From NCBI GenBank assembly GCA_963837325.1, contig CAWIMV010000002.1, forward strand, positions 868,001 to 932,000: a DNA stretch of 64,000 nucleotides, read 5' to 3'. The notes beneath the pieces are model-generated. The model saw only the letters and a list, made by a program, of their open reading frames with translations, did not search any database and had not been told where the DNA came from. Positions 26,072-34,235 of this stretch are shown one piece after another (position 1 is the stretch's first letter; each line of letters opens with the position of its first letter). Position numbers and translations under genes: made by a program. The DNA is from CAVQKZ01 sp963837325 (GTDB lineage Bacteria; Actinomycetota; Actinomycetes; Mycobacteriales; Jatrophihabitantaceae).

Positions 26072-27559
26072 GTGACCGAACCACCCGAGGACGATCTGCC
26101 TGAGCAGCTGCGGGTCCGGCGGGCCAAGTACGACCGGCTGCTGGCCGACCCGGCCCGGGCCCCGTTCCCGGTGGGCGTCGCGCGCACGCACTCACTCGCT
26201 GACGTGCGGGCGGAGTTCCCCGACCTGCCCGCCGGCACCGAGACCGGTCAGCAGGTCGGCGTGACCGGCCGGGTGATCTTCATCCGCAACAGCGGCAAGC
26301 TGTGCTTCGCCATGTTGCGTGAGGGCACTGCGGAACTACAGGTCATGCTGTCCCTCGACCGGATCGGCCCGGAATCGCTCGCGGCCTGGAAAGCTGACGT
26401 CGACCTCGGGGATCTGATCTTCGCCCATGGCGAGATCATTTCGTCCAAGCGCGGCGAACTGTCGGTGTTGGCCGACGAGTGGCGCATTACCGCGAAGGCG
26501 CTGCGGCCACTACCGGTTGCCCACAAGCCGCTGTCCGAGGAAACGCGCGTCCGGCTTCGCTACGTCGACCTGATCGTGCGGCCGGAGGCGCGCGATATGG
26601 TCCATACCCGCGCGACCGTCCTCCGTTCCTTACGCGAGACGTTGCATGCCCGCCAATACGTCGAGGTGGAAACTCCGATTTTACAGTCGGTGCACGGTGG
26701 TGCGGCTGCTCGCCCATTTCACACGCACCTCAACGCATTCGACCTGGATATGTCGTTGCGAATCGCGACCGAGCTGTATCTGAAGCGGTGCATCGTCGGC
26801 GGGATGGAGCGCGTCTACGAAATCGGGCCGGTATTCCGGAACGAGGGCGTCGACTCCACCCACTCGCCCGAGTACACGTTGCTCGAGGCCTACGAGGCAT
26901 ACGGCGACTACAACACGATGGCCGAGTTGACCCGGACATTGATTCTCGCCGCGGCCAATGCGGTTGGCGTCCCCACTCCGACGATGTCGGATGGCACGGA
27001 AATTGATCTCAACGGGCCATGGCGATCGGCGTCCATACACGAGTTGGTGTCCGAGGCCGTCGGGGAACCCGTCACGCTCGACACCGGGGTTGCTCAGTTG
27101 CGAGGGCACGCCGAGCGACTGGGCGTGCGGCTCGACGCGGACTGGACGGCCGGTGAGATCGTGGTGGAGCTCTACGAGGAACTTGTGGAACATGCGCTGA
27201 TCCAGCCCACCTTCGCCAAGGATTACCCGGTGGAAGCACGGCCGTTGGCCCGTCCGCACCGCGACGACCCGCGGTTGGCCGAGGCCTGGGATCTCGTCAT
27301 CGGCGGGGTCGAACTCGCGCCGGCCTACTCCGAGCTCGTGGATCCGGTCGAGCAGCGTCGACGGCTGGTGGAGCAGTCGTTGGCCGCGGCGAAGGGCGAT
27401 CCAGAAGCCATGGAGCTCGATGAGGATTTTCTGCGGGCATTGGAGTACGGCATGCCGCCCACTGGGGGAGTGGGTATCGGCGTCGATCGATTGATCATGC
27501 TGCTTACCGGACGTGGCATTCGCGAGACCATTCTGTTTCCCCTGCTTAAACCGCTGTGA
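26072..27559 (+). CDS. lysS: Lysyl-tRNA synthetase, class II
   Basis: Charges tRNA-Lys with lysine. The 495 residues comprise an N-terminal OB-fold anticodon domain (GVTGRVIFIRNSGKLCFAML) and the class II catalytic core: motif 1 near EVETPILQSVHGGAAARPF, motif 2 YEIGPVFRNEGVDSTHSPEY, motif 3 GVGIGVDRLIML. It lacks the extra N-terminal MprF-type domain of LysX. The GTG start is leaderless. The catalytic half uses visibly more A/T in third positions (att, tta, gaa, gat) than its neighbours, as does the lsr2 region that follows. The order coaX...lysS-lsr2-clpC matches M. tuberculosis. Confidence 0.95.
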   Translation: MTEPPEDDLPEQLRVRRAKYDRLLADPARAPFPVGVARTHSLADVRAEFPDLPAGTETGQQVGVTGRVIFIRNSGKLCFAMLREGTAELQVMLSLDRIGPESLAAWKADVDLGDLIFAHGEIISSKRGELSVLADEWRITAKALRPLPVAHKPLSEETRVRLRYVDLIVRPEARDMVHTRATVLRSLRETLHARQYVEVETPILQSVHGGAAARPFHTHLNAFDLDMSLRIATELYLKRCIVGGMERVYEIGPVFRNEGVDSTHSPEYTLLEAYEAYGDYNTMAELTRTLILAAANAVGVPTPTMSDGTEIDLNGPWRSASIHELVSEAVGEPVTLDTGVAQLRGHAERLGVRLDADWTAGEIVVELYEELVEHALIQPTFAKDYPVEARPLARPHRDDPRLAEAWDLVIGGVELAPAYSELVDPVEQRRRLVEQSLAAAKGDPEAMELDEDFLRALEYGMPPTGGVGIGVDRLIMLLTGRGIRETILFPLLKPL

Positions 27560-27587
27560 AGCGACCAAGACAAGCCCGAATTAACCC

Positions 27588-27618
27588 TTGCCAATGCAAT
27601 ATGCCAGTGCGCTAGGGT
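27588..27618 (+). promoter_or_regulatory. Candidate lsr2 promoter
   Basis: TTGCCA (27588-27593) and TAGGGT (27613-27618) are separated by 19 bases, slightly long for a -35/-10 pair. Directly after lies an inverted repeat TTACC-tgacc-GGTAA (27618-27632) that could be an operator. The surrounding 100 bases are unusually AT-rich for this genome, and Lsr2 itself binds AT-rich DNA, so self-regulation is plausible. Confidence 0.35.
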
Positions 27619-27658
27619 TACCTGACCGGTAAAATACTTCCCGAGAGGACTCCCACCG

Positions 27659-28000
27659 ATGGCGCAGAAGCACATCGTGCAACTGATCGACGACCTGGAC
27701 CAGGGGACGGCCGCCGAGACCGTCAATTTCGGCATCGACGGCGCACAGTACGAAATTGATCTGTCGGCGAAGAATGCCGCCAAGTTGCGCGATGCCTTGG
27801 CCGTATACGTGGCCAATGCCCGCCGGGCCTCGCGCGGTGGCACCCGGCCGTATGCGACCGGGCGCCGCGGCCGTCCTCCGCGCAGCGACCGGGAGCAGAC
27901 TCAGGCAATTCGCGAATGGGCGCGCAAGAACGGACACAAGGTCGGGGAGAAGGGTCGGATTCCGGCCAGTGTGCTCGAGGCGTATCACGCTCAGAACTGA
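27659..28000 (+). CDS. lsr2: Lsr2 nucleoid-associated protein
   Basis: H-NS-like protein that bridges DNA and silences AT-rich, often foreign, genes. The 113 residues have the N-terminal oligomerisation domain (MAQKHIVQLIDDLDQG, EIDLSAKNAAKLRDAL), a basic linker with GRRGRPPRS, and the C-terminal DNA-binding domain IREWARKNGHKVGEKGRIPA. The AT-hook-like RGR of mycobacterial Lsr2 is KGR here (98-100). GAGAGGA at 27643-27649 is the ribosome site. A 13E12 HNH unit starts 11 bases after the stop codon. Confidence 0.95.
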   Translation: MAQKHIVQLIDDLDQGTAAETVNFGIDGAQYEIDLSAKNAAKLRDALAVYVANARRASRGGTRPYATGRRGRPPRSDREQTQAIREWARKNGHKVGEKGRIPASVLEAYHAQN

Positions 28001-28117
28001 TGCTGCCTGGTTGAAAAGCGAAAAGCGGCGCCGACGGAGGGAGATGGGCGGCCGGTTGGGTCTCGCTGCCGGCTGGCGGCTCCGCGCTGATCACCTTTTG
28101 GGTTAAGGGGAAAGTGC

Positions 28118-28146
28118 TTGTGTTGGTTGGTCCGCCGAGCTATAAT
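28118..28146 (+). promoter_or_regulatory. Leaderless promoter of HNH copy 1
   Basis: TTGTGT (28118-28123), a 17-base spacer and a perfect TATAAT (28141-28146) lie 7 bases before the ATG at 28154; no ribosome site fits between. A perfect consensus -10 box is rare in this GC-rich window and is conserved in copy 2. Confidence 0.7.
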
Positions 28147-28153
28147 CGACCGT

Positions 28154-29491
28154 ATGAGCGAAGTCGAGAGAGAGGGTCCGGAGTCGCTCCCCTACGTCCC
28201 TTCGCTCCTGGACGCCGACGTTGCTCCCGATGATGTCGCGGCCTGGGCCGCGACCGTCACGCCCGGCTCTGCCGTGGTCAAGCCGCTGGTTCATGTGAAC
28301 GTTCGCCGCTTGTCGTACGCGGGTCGGGTGGATGCGCTGGCGGCGTTGGAGCGGCAGCGGTCCTGGATCGACGCCCAGCAGCTGCGGTTGTTGGCGGTGA
28401 TGGCCAACGACCCGGTCGAACCGGGCTCGATCGCCGAGATGGACAAGCAGTGGGTCAAGGAAGACGTCGCCTGTGCCCTGCGGCTCTCGGCCCAGACGGC
28501 GGCGGATCGGCTGGAGTTCGCGAAGGCGATGACCCGGCTGGCCGCGACGCTCGACTTGCAGGAGCGGGGGGAGATCACGGTGCATCACTCCCGCCACTTG
28601 GCCGAGACGGTCATGACCCTCGACGACGACACGGCCACGGCGGTGGAGACGTCAGTCCTGCCGAAAGCACCGGAGCAGGTCCTCGCGAACTTCAAACGTT
28701 CCGTGCGCAAAGCCGTGTTGAGTCTCGCGCCGAAACCGGCGGAGGAACGCCACGTCGAAGCGGTCAAGCAGCGACGCGTGGTGCGCACCCCGGTCGCGGA
28801 CGGCATGTCCGAGATCTGGATGCTGCTGCCCGATACCGGGGCGACCACATTCATGACCGCCGTCGACGCCCTCGCCCGCCGCGTCCCGTGTGACGATGAC
28901 CGGACCTCCGATCAGCGCCGCGCCGACGCGGTGGTGCAGCTCGCGTTGAACACCCTGCACGGGTCGGTGTCGGATGAGTTGCCGCGCGAGCACGGCCTAC
29001 GCCCCTCGGTTCAAGTCACCGTCGCCTTGTCGACCCTGCTAGGTCTGGACGAGCAGCCCGGCGAACTCACCGGCTCCGGACCGATCCCCGCCGCGGTCGC
29101 CCGCCGCATCGCTGCCGATCAGACCGGCACCTGGCGCCGCCTCGTGACCGACGAGACCGGTCGGCTGATCGACTACGGCCGCAGCACCTACCGGCCACCG
29201 AAAGACCTCGCCGACCATGTGATCGCCCGAGACCGCACCTGCCGCTACCCCCACTGCAACCGCCAAGCCCGACTCTGCGACCTCGAACATCAGATCCCCT
29301 GGGAAGACGGCGGGGAAACCAACGAGGCGAATCTGAACGCGATCTGCAGCCGCCACCACCACGCCAAACACGAGGCCGGCTGGCAACCCGACCGACAACC
29401 CGACGGCACCATCCAATGGACATCACCCACCGGCCATCGCTATCGGGAAAAACCCGCCACCTACCCGATCGACCACACCACCGACCCCTGA
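28154..29491 (+). CDS. HNH endonuclease, 13E12/DUF222 family
   Basis: A 445-residue protein of the repeat family first described as 13E12 in M. tuberculosis. The N-terminal two thirds is the DUF222 region (RQRSWIDAQQLRLLAVM, RLSAQTAADRLEFAKAM, GEITVHHSRHLAETVM). The C-terminus holds a complete HNH nuclease motif with zinc cysteines: RDRTCRYPHCNRQARLCDLEH, then GGETNEANLNAICSRHHHAKHE. The ATG at 28154 is preferred over one 36 bases upstream because it is immediately behind the promoter and matches copy 2 at 63147. Activity and purpose are unproven; the family spreads as dispersed paralogues and is suspected to be mobile. Confidence 0.88.
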   Translation: MSEVEREGPESLPYVPSLLDADVAPDDVAAWAATVTPGSAVVKPLVHVNVRRLSYAGRVDALAALERQRSWIDAQQLRLLAVMANDPVEPGSIAEMDKQWVKEDVACALRLSAQTAADRLEFAKAMTRLAATLDLQERGEITVHHSRHLAETVMTLDDDTATAVETSVLPKAPEQVLANFKRSVRKAVLSLAPKPAEERHVEAVKQRRVVRTPVADGMSEIWMLLPDTGATTFMTAVDALARRVPCDDDRTSDQRRADAVVQLALNTLHGSVSDELPREHGLRPSVQVTVALSTLLGLDEQPGELTGSGPIPAAVARRIAADQTGTWRRLVTDETGRLIDYGRSTYRPPKDLADHVIARDRTCRYPHCNRQARLCDLEHQIPWEDGGETNEANLNAICSRHHHAKHEAGWQPDRQPDGTIQWTSPTGHRYREKPATYPIDHTTDP

Positions 29492-29498
29492 CGCGCCC

Positions 29499-31283
29499 TC
29501 AGTAGTGCAGGCCAGTGCCGTACGGAGCAACCACCGTCGACGGACTGCTCGCGCTTCGGATCGTGACTGGCAGATGCCCGCGCGGTTGGGCGCCGAAGAG
29601 GTCGTCCACGAGCGCGGTCAGCGTGGCCGGCTGGTAGCCGTAGGCGGCGATGAACGCGGGTGCGGTTGGTACGTAAGCGAGGTCGTACGGCCCACCAAGG
29701 GCGACCACGACGACCGGCTTGCCCGTGCCGATCAGGTCCTGCACGAGGGCTTGCTGCCCGGTGTCGCCCCAGGCGTTGTCGGTGGTGACCACGACCTGGT
29801 CGCTCGCGTTCGCGGCGGCCACGGCCGCGGCCCGGGTGGCTGCACTCGGGTTGGAACCGGTGTAGACGCGCTGGGTGGTGACGCCGTGCGTTGCGATGGA
29901 TGTGGCGAGCGTCTGCGTGGTGCCCGCACCCCAGCCGGTGACCAGAACATGCGCGCCGGTGTCGGACGCAAAGGGCAGCACGTGATTCTGGTTACGCACG
30001 AGGGTGATCGAATCGCTCGCGGTACGAGCCGCCGTGGCATTCTGAGCCGGTGTCCCGACGTGGCTGGCCGCGGCCGAGGCATCCACCTGCGAGTGCGCGA
30101 ACAGACCGAGCTTCTGCTTCAGCTTCAGGATCCGGGTGACCGATTGATCCAGCCGGGCCTGACTGATCGTCCCGTCCTGGATTGCGGCGAGCACCGCGTT
30201 CACCGCCGCACCCAGGTCGGTCGGCATCAGCAGCTGGTCGACCCCGGCCTGGAGGGCCTGCACGGCTCGCTGCGCGGGCGGGACATTGCCCAGCGCGGCG
30301 GCGGACAGCGCGTCGGTGACGACGACGCCGTTGTAGTGCAGGGTGTTGCGCAGCAACCCGGTGACAATCGGCTTCGACAGGCTGGCCGGCGCGCCGGACG
30401 GGTCCAGTGCCGGCGCGACGATGTGCGCGGCCATGATCGCGTCGACTCCGGCCGCGATGGCGGCGCGGAACGGCGGCAGGTCGTTGCGCTCGAAGTCGGC
30501 CCGCGTCTCGTCCGTCACCGCAATTCCGTTGTCGGTGTTCACGCTGGTGCTGCCGAGACCGGGGAAGTGTTTGGCCGTCGCGGCGATACCGGCGCTCTGG
30601 TAGCCGAGGATCGAGGCCGCACCCAGCACTGCGACCGGGCCGGCCCGGTCGCCGAACGCCCGCGGCCCATCGGCCGTGTTGAGCGGATTGGTGTTGGTGT
30701 CGACGACCGGAGCGTCGTCGCCGTTGATGCCCAGCGCGGCCAGTTGCTGACCGGTCGCGTGCGACATCGCGTAGGAGTCCACCGGCGAGAACGTTGCCCC
30801 GATGGCCATGTTGCCGGGCGACACCGCGAGCGGCGCACCGATCCGGGTGACGTTGCCGCCTTCCTGATCCGTCGTGATCAACACCGGAGCGTCGCCGTCG
30901 CTGGTGGACGCCTGCTGCAGGCCGTTCGAGAGATTCGCGATCTGGGTCGGGTTGGCGAGGTTGCCCGACCAGGTGAAGTAGATGACCCCGCCCAGGTGAT
31001 ATTTGGCCAGCACCTGGGCACCGTTGTCGACGCCGTAGAGCTGCTGGTTCTGGCTGGTGTAGGCCGGGTCGGTCGTGGTCGCGGTGTCGCCGTACACGTA
31101 GGTCTCGAACAGCTGGCCGACCTTCTGCTCCACGCTCATGTGGGCGAGCAGCGACCGCACCGGGTCAGGAGTGGCCGGGCGCGCCGGAGCGGCGAGCGCG
31201 GCGGGCGCAGCGGCCAGCCCGGCAACCAACAACCCAGCTGTGGCGGGGGCTACGAGGCGATGGGCGAGAGATCGGCTCGGCAT
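29499..31283 (-). CDS. Secreted GH3 glycosidase, NagZ/LpqI-like
   Basis: Glycoside hydrolase family 3 protein of 594 residues, probably a beta-N-acetylglucosaminidase acting outside the membrane on chitin-derived or peptidoglycan sugars. A signal peptide covers about residues 1-32 (basic start, LVAGLAAAPAALAAPA); there is no lipobox. The (beta/alpha)8 domain has TDQEGGNVTRI, KHFPGLGSTSVNTDNG at 238-253, and the nucleophile region GVVVTDALSAAALG (Asp324). The Asp-Ser-His acid/base loop of NagZ is replaced by Asn-Thr-Asp, as remembered for actinobacterial relatives. A C-terminal GH3 sandwich follows. A DasR-like site lies 62 bases upstream, pointing to GlcNAc control. Confidence 0.87.
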   Translation of the reverse strand: MPSRSLAHRLVAPATAGLLVAGLAAAPAALAAPARPATPDPVRSLLAHMSVEQKVGQLFETYVYGDTATTTDPAYTSQNQQLYGVDNGAQVLAKYHLGGVIYFTWSGNLANPTQIANLSNGLQQASTSDGDAPVLITTDQEGGNVTRIGAPLAVSPGNMAIGATFSPVDSYAMSHATGQQLAALGINGDDAPVVDTNTNPLNTADGPRAFGDRAGPVAVLGAASILGYQSAGIAATAKHFPGLGSTSVNTDNGIAVTDETRADFERNDLPPFRAAIAAGVDAIMAAHIVAPALDPSGAPASLSKPIVTGLLRNTLHYNGVVVTDALSAAALGNVPPAQRAVQALQAGVDQLLMPTDLGAAVNAVLAAIQDGTISQARLDQSVTRILKLKQKLGLFAHSQVDASAAASHVGTPAQNATAARTASDSITLVRNQNHVLPFASDTGAHVLVTGWGAGTTQTLATSIATHGVTTQRVYTGSNPSAATRAAAVAAANASDQVVVTTDNAWGDTGQQALVQDLIGTGKPVVVVALGGPYDLAYVPTAPAFIAAYGYQPATLTALVDDLFGAQPRGHLPVTIRSASSPSTVVAPYGTGLHY

Positions 31284-31344
31284 GGTGTCCTCCAACGGCG
31301 AACGCGGCAACTGCCGCCTTTTGGACACTAAGCGCTGAGCTGCA

Positions 31345-31360
31345 TTTGGTCTAGACAAGT
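31345..31360 (-). promoter_or_regulatory. DasR-like operator (dre) upstream of the GH3 gene
   Basis: The 16 bases TTTGGTCTAGACAAGT match the Streptomyces dre consensus ACTGGTCTAGACCAGT at 13 positions, including the central palindrome GTCTAGAC. It lies 62 bases before the start of the GH3 N-acetylglucosaminidase-like gene. In streptomycetes DasR represses chitin and GlcNAc genes through such sites and is released by amino-sugar phosphates. Confidence 0.6.
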
Positions 31361-31389
31361 ATCGGAAAACATTGGCCACCCGCCGCGTT

Positions 31390-31400
31390 CGCTGTCAGCG
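31390..31400 (+). promoter_or_regulatory. Palindrome CGCTGTCAGCG upstream of clpC, ClgR-like
   Basis: The perfect palindrome CGCTG-T-CAGCG, with TT before and GGA after, fits the CGC-N5-GCG core bound by ClgR, the activator of clp genes in actinobacteria; the flanks match the consensus only partly. It lies about 170 bases before the clpC ATG within the 288-base divergent GH3/clpC region. Confidence 0.4.
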
Positions 31401-31571
31401 GACAGGTGGTGGGCATCATGAGTGGACGGCCATCGTTGACTAGGAGTACGCCGCCAGCTCGCGCCGGGCGGCACGTCCGGGGATGGCGCTGATTGTCACG
31501 GCCGGACGGATAGGTCGCCGCTCGGCAGTAGAGTCGAAGGCAGCACAACTGGGCGCGGAAGGAGCTGTCCA

Positions 31572-34088
31572 ATGTTCGAGAGGTTCACTGACCGCGCGCG
31601 TCGCGTTGTCGTCTTGGCCCAAGAAGAGGCCCGGATGCTCAACCACAACTACATCGGCACCGAGCACATCCTGCTCGGGCTGATCCACGAGGGCGAAGGC
31701 GTCGCCGCCAAGGCCCTCGAGTCGCTCGGTATTTCCCTTGATGCCGTCCGCCAGCAGGTCGAGGAGATCATCGGCCAGGGCCAGCAGGCCCCGAGCGGGC
31801 ACATCCCGTTCACGCCCCGCGCCAAGAAGGTGCTCGAACTGAGCCTGCGCGAGGCCTTGCAACTCGGCCACAACTACATCGGCACCGAGCACATCCTGCT
31901 CGGCCTGATCCGCGAGGGTGAGGGCGTCGCCGCCCAGGTCCTCGTCAAGCTCGGCGCCGACCTGAACAAGGTCCGCCAGCAGGTCATCCAGCTGCTCAAC
32001 GGCTACCAGAGCAAGGAACCGGCCGGCAGCGGCGCGTCCGACCCGGCACCGTCGACTTCGCTCGTGCTCGACCAGTTCGGCCGCAACCTCACGCAGTCCG
32101 CGCGTGAGGGCAAGCTCGACCCGGTCATCGGCCGCGAGAAGGAGATCGAGCGCCTGATGCAGGTGCTCTCGCGCCGCACCAAGAACAACCCGGTGCTCAT
32201 CGGCGAGCCCGGTGTCGGCAAGACCGCCGTCGTCGAGGGGCTGGCCCAGGCCATCGTCAAGGGCGAGGTCCCCGAGACGCTCAAGGACAAGCAGCTCTAC
32301 ACGCTTGACCTCGGCTCCCTGGTTGCCGGCAGCCGCTACCGCGGCGACTTCGAAGAGCGCCTGAAGAAGGTCCTCAAGGAGATCCGCACCCGCGGCGACA
32401 TCATCATGTTCATCGACGAGATCCACACCCTCGTTGGTGCCGGCGCCGCTGAGGGCGCTATCGATGCCGCCAGCATCCTCAAGCCGATGCTGGCCCGCGG
32501 CGAGCTGCAGACGATCGGCGCGACCACGCTCGACGAGTACCGCAAGCACCTGGAGAAGGACGCCGCACTCGAGCGGCGCTTCCAGCCGGTGCAGGTGGGC
32601 GAGCCGACTGTGGCCCACACGATCGAGATCCTCAAGGGCCTGCGCGACCGCTACGAGGCGCACCACCGCGTCTCGATCACCGACGCCGCGCTGGTCGCGG
32701 CCGCCGGGCTGGCCGACCGCTACATCAGCGACCGGTTCCTGCCCGACAAGGCGATCGACCTCATCGACGAGGCCGGTGCTCGGATGCGCATCCGCCGCAT
32801 GACCGCACCGCCAGACCTGCGTGAGTTCGACGAGCGCATCGCCGACGTCCGCCGCGAGAAGGAGTCCGCGATCGACGCGCAGGACTTCGAGAAGGCCGCC
32901 GGGCTGCGTGACCGCGAGAAGACCCTGCAGGCCGAGAAGGGCAAGCGGGAGCAAGAGTGGAAGGCCGGCGACCTCGATGTCGTGGCCGAGGTCGACGACG
33001 AGCAGATCGCCGAAGTCCTCGCCACGTGGACGGGCATCCCGGTCTTCAAGCTCACCGAGGAAGAGACGGCCCGGCTGCTGCGCATGGAGGACGAGCTGCA
33101 CAAGCGGGTCGTCGGCCAGGAGCAGGCGATCAAGGCGGTCTCGCAGGCCATCCGGCGCACCCGGGCCGGCCTGAAGGACCCGAAGCGTCCCGGTGGCTCG
33201 TTCATCTTCGCCGGCCCGTCCGGCGTGGGTAAGACCGAGCTGTCCAAGGCGCTGGCCGAGTTCCTGTTCGGTGACGACGACGCCCTGATCCAGCTCGACA
33301 TGTCCGAGTACCACGACCGCTACACGGTGTCGCGGCTCGTCGGTGCGCCCCCCGGCTACGTCGGCTACGACGAGGGCGGCCAGCTCACCGAGAAGGTGCG
33401 CCGCAAGCCGTTCAGCGTGGTGCTCTTCGACGAGATCGAGAAGGCTCACCCCGACGTCTTCAACACGCTGTTGCAGGTGCTCGAGGACGGCCGGCTCACC
33501 GACGGCCAGGGTCGCGTCGTGGACTTCAAGAACACGGTGCTGATCCTGACCACCAACCTGGGCACGCGCGACGTGTCGAAGTCGGTCAGCTTCGGCTTGC
33601 AGGCGAACAACGACACCTCGTCGAACTACGAGCGGATGAAGAACAAGGTCAACGACGAGCTCAAGCAGCACTTCAAGCCCGAGTTCCTCAACCGCATCGA
33701 CGACATCATCGTGTTCCACCAGTTGTCGCCGGAGGAGATCGTCGCCATCGTCGACTTGATGGTTGCCCGCCTGGACGTCCAGCTGCGCAACAAGGACATG
33801 GGCCTCGAGCTCACGACCTCGGCCAAGGCCCTGCTCGCCAAGAAGGGTTACGACCCCGTGCTGGGGGCCCGGCCGCTGCGCCGCACCATCCAGCGCGAGA
33901 TCGAGGACGCCCTGTCGGAGAAGATCCTCTTCGGTGAGCTGATGCCCGGCAACATCGTCGTGGTCGACGCCGTGCCCGAGGACCCGATGATCAAGGACGG
34001 TCCGCAGAAGTTCAGCTTCCGCGGCGAGCCCAAGGCCGACGTCCTCGTCCCGGTCGAAACGCCGACGGCGAACGTCACCGCCGAGTAG
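31572..34088 (+). CDS. clpC: ClpC, AAA+ unfoldase of the Clp protease
   Basis: Hexameric Hsp100 ATPase that unfolds substrates for ClpP1P2 and is usually essential in actinobacteria. 838 residues: two Clp-N repeats (FTDRARRVVVLAQEEARML and its echo near 80, each with NYIGTEHILLGLI), first ATPase with Walker A GEPGVGKT at 211-218 and VIMFIDEIH-type Walker B, UVR-type coiled middle segment (REKESAIDAQDFEKAAGLRD), second ATPase with GPSGVGKT, and an end without the long extension of ClpB. AAGGAG at 31559-31564 is a strong ribosome site. A strong hairpin terminator follows the stop. Confidence 0.97.
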   Translation: MFERFTDRARRVVVLAQEEARMLNHNYIGTEHILLGLIHEGEGVAAKALESLGISLDAVRQQVEEIIGQGQQAPSGHIPFTPRAKKVLELSLREALQLGHNYIGTEHILLGLIREGEGVAAQVLVKLGADLNKVRQQVIQLLNGYQSKEPAGSGASDPAPSTSLVLDQFGRNLTQSAREGKLDPVIGREKEIERLMQVLSRRTKNNPVLIGEPGVGKTAVVEGLAQAIVKGEVPETLKDKQLYTLDLGSLVAGSRYRGDFEERLKKVLKEIRTRGDIIMFIDEIHTLVGAGAAEGAIDAASILKPMLARGELQTIGATTLDEYRKHLEKDAALERRFQPVQVGEPTVAHTIEILKGLRDRYEAHHRVSITDAALVAAAGLADRYISDRFLPDKAIDLIDEAGARMRIRRMTAPPDLREFDERIADVRREKESAIDAQDFEKAAGLRDREKTLQAEKGKREQEWKAGDLDVVAEVDDEQIAEVLATWTGIPVFKLTEEETARLLRMEDELHKRVVGQEQAIKAVSQAIRRTRAGLKDPKRPGGSFIFAGPSGVGKTELSKALAEFLFGDDDALIQLDMSEYHDRYTVSRLVGAPPGYVGYDEGGQLTEKVRRKPFSVVLFDEIEKAHPDVFNTLLQVLEDGRLTDGQGRVVDFKNTVLILTTNLGTRDVSKSVSFGLQANNDTSSNYERMKNKVNDELKQHFKPEFLNRIDDIIVFHQLSPEEIVAIVDLMVARLDVQLRNKDMGLELTTSAKALLAKKGYDPVLGARPLRRTIQREIEDALSEKILFGELMPGNIVVVDAVPEDPMIKDGPQKFSFRGEPKADVLVPVETPTANVTAE

Positions 34089-34103
34089 CAACCAAGTACG
34101 CCA

Positions 34104-34139
34104 GCAACGGGGCCGGGGAGCGATCCCCGGCCCCGTTGC
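34104..34139. terminator. Strong hairpin between convergent clpC and mutY
   Basis: A perfect 16-bp stem (GCAACGGGGCCGGGGA with its complement) closes a 4-base loop (gcga), 15 bases after the clpC stop. mutY ends at 34236 on the other strand, so the hairpin can serve both directions. No T-run is present, as is usual for actinobacterial terminators. Confidence 0.8.
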
Positions 34140-34235
34140 CATGCCCGCGCGCTGTCCACTGTCGCTGCCAGGTTTCGTTGATCAACTCGCGTTGGGTGAG
34201 GGCGGCCGGCGCAACGGGCAGCGGGGTGGCATCAC

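Larger units (their letters stand above)
28011..29491 (+). repeat. 13E12-type HNH repeat unit, copy 1
   Basis: The unit begins with TTGAAAAGCGAAAAGCGG at 28011-28028, 11 bases after the lsr2 stop, and runs through a 143-base leader to the HNH gene. The same 18-mer, a GTGCTT-containing promoter region, the -10 box and the first codons recur at 63003, at the same distance from the ATG (143 versus 144 bases) and again just behind a stop codon. Confidence 0.8.

Noticed and set aside
26570..27560. Lower-GC second half of lysS as a sign of transfer or recombination
   Set aside because: The shift is mild and all synthetase motifs are normal. Without a computed codon-usage profile it cannot be separated from ordinary variation.
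31440..34142. Very long open frame antisense to clpC
   Set aside because: It mirrors the codon pattern of clpC, shows no recognisable domain and is rich in Leu/Asp/Val repeats typical of antisense frames in GC-rich genes.
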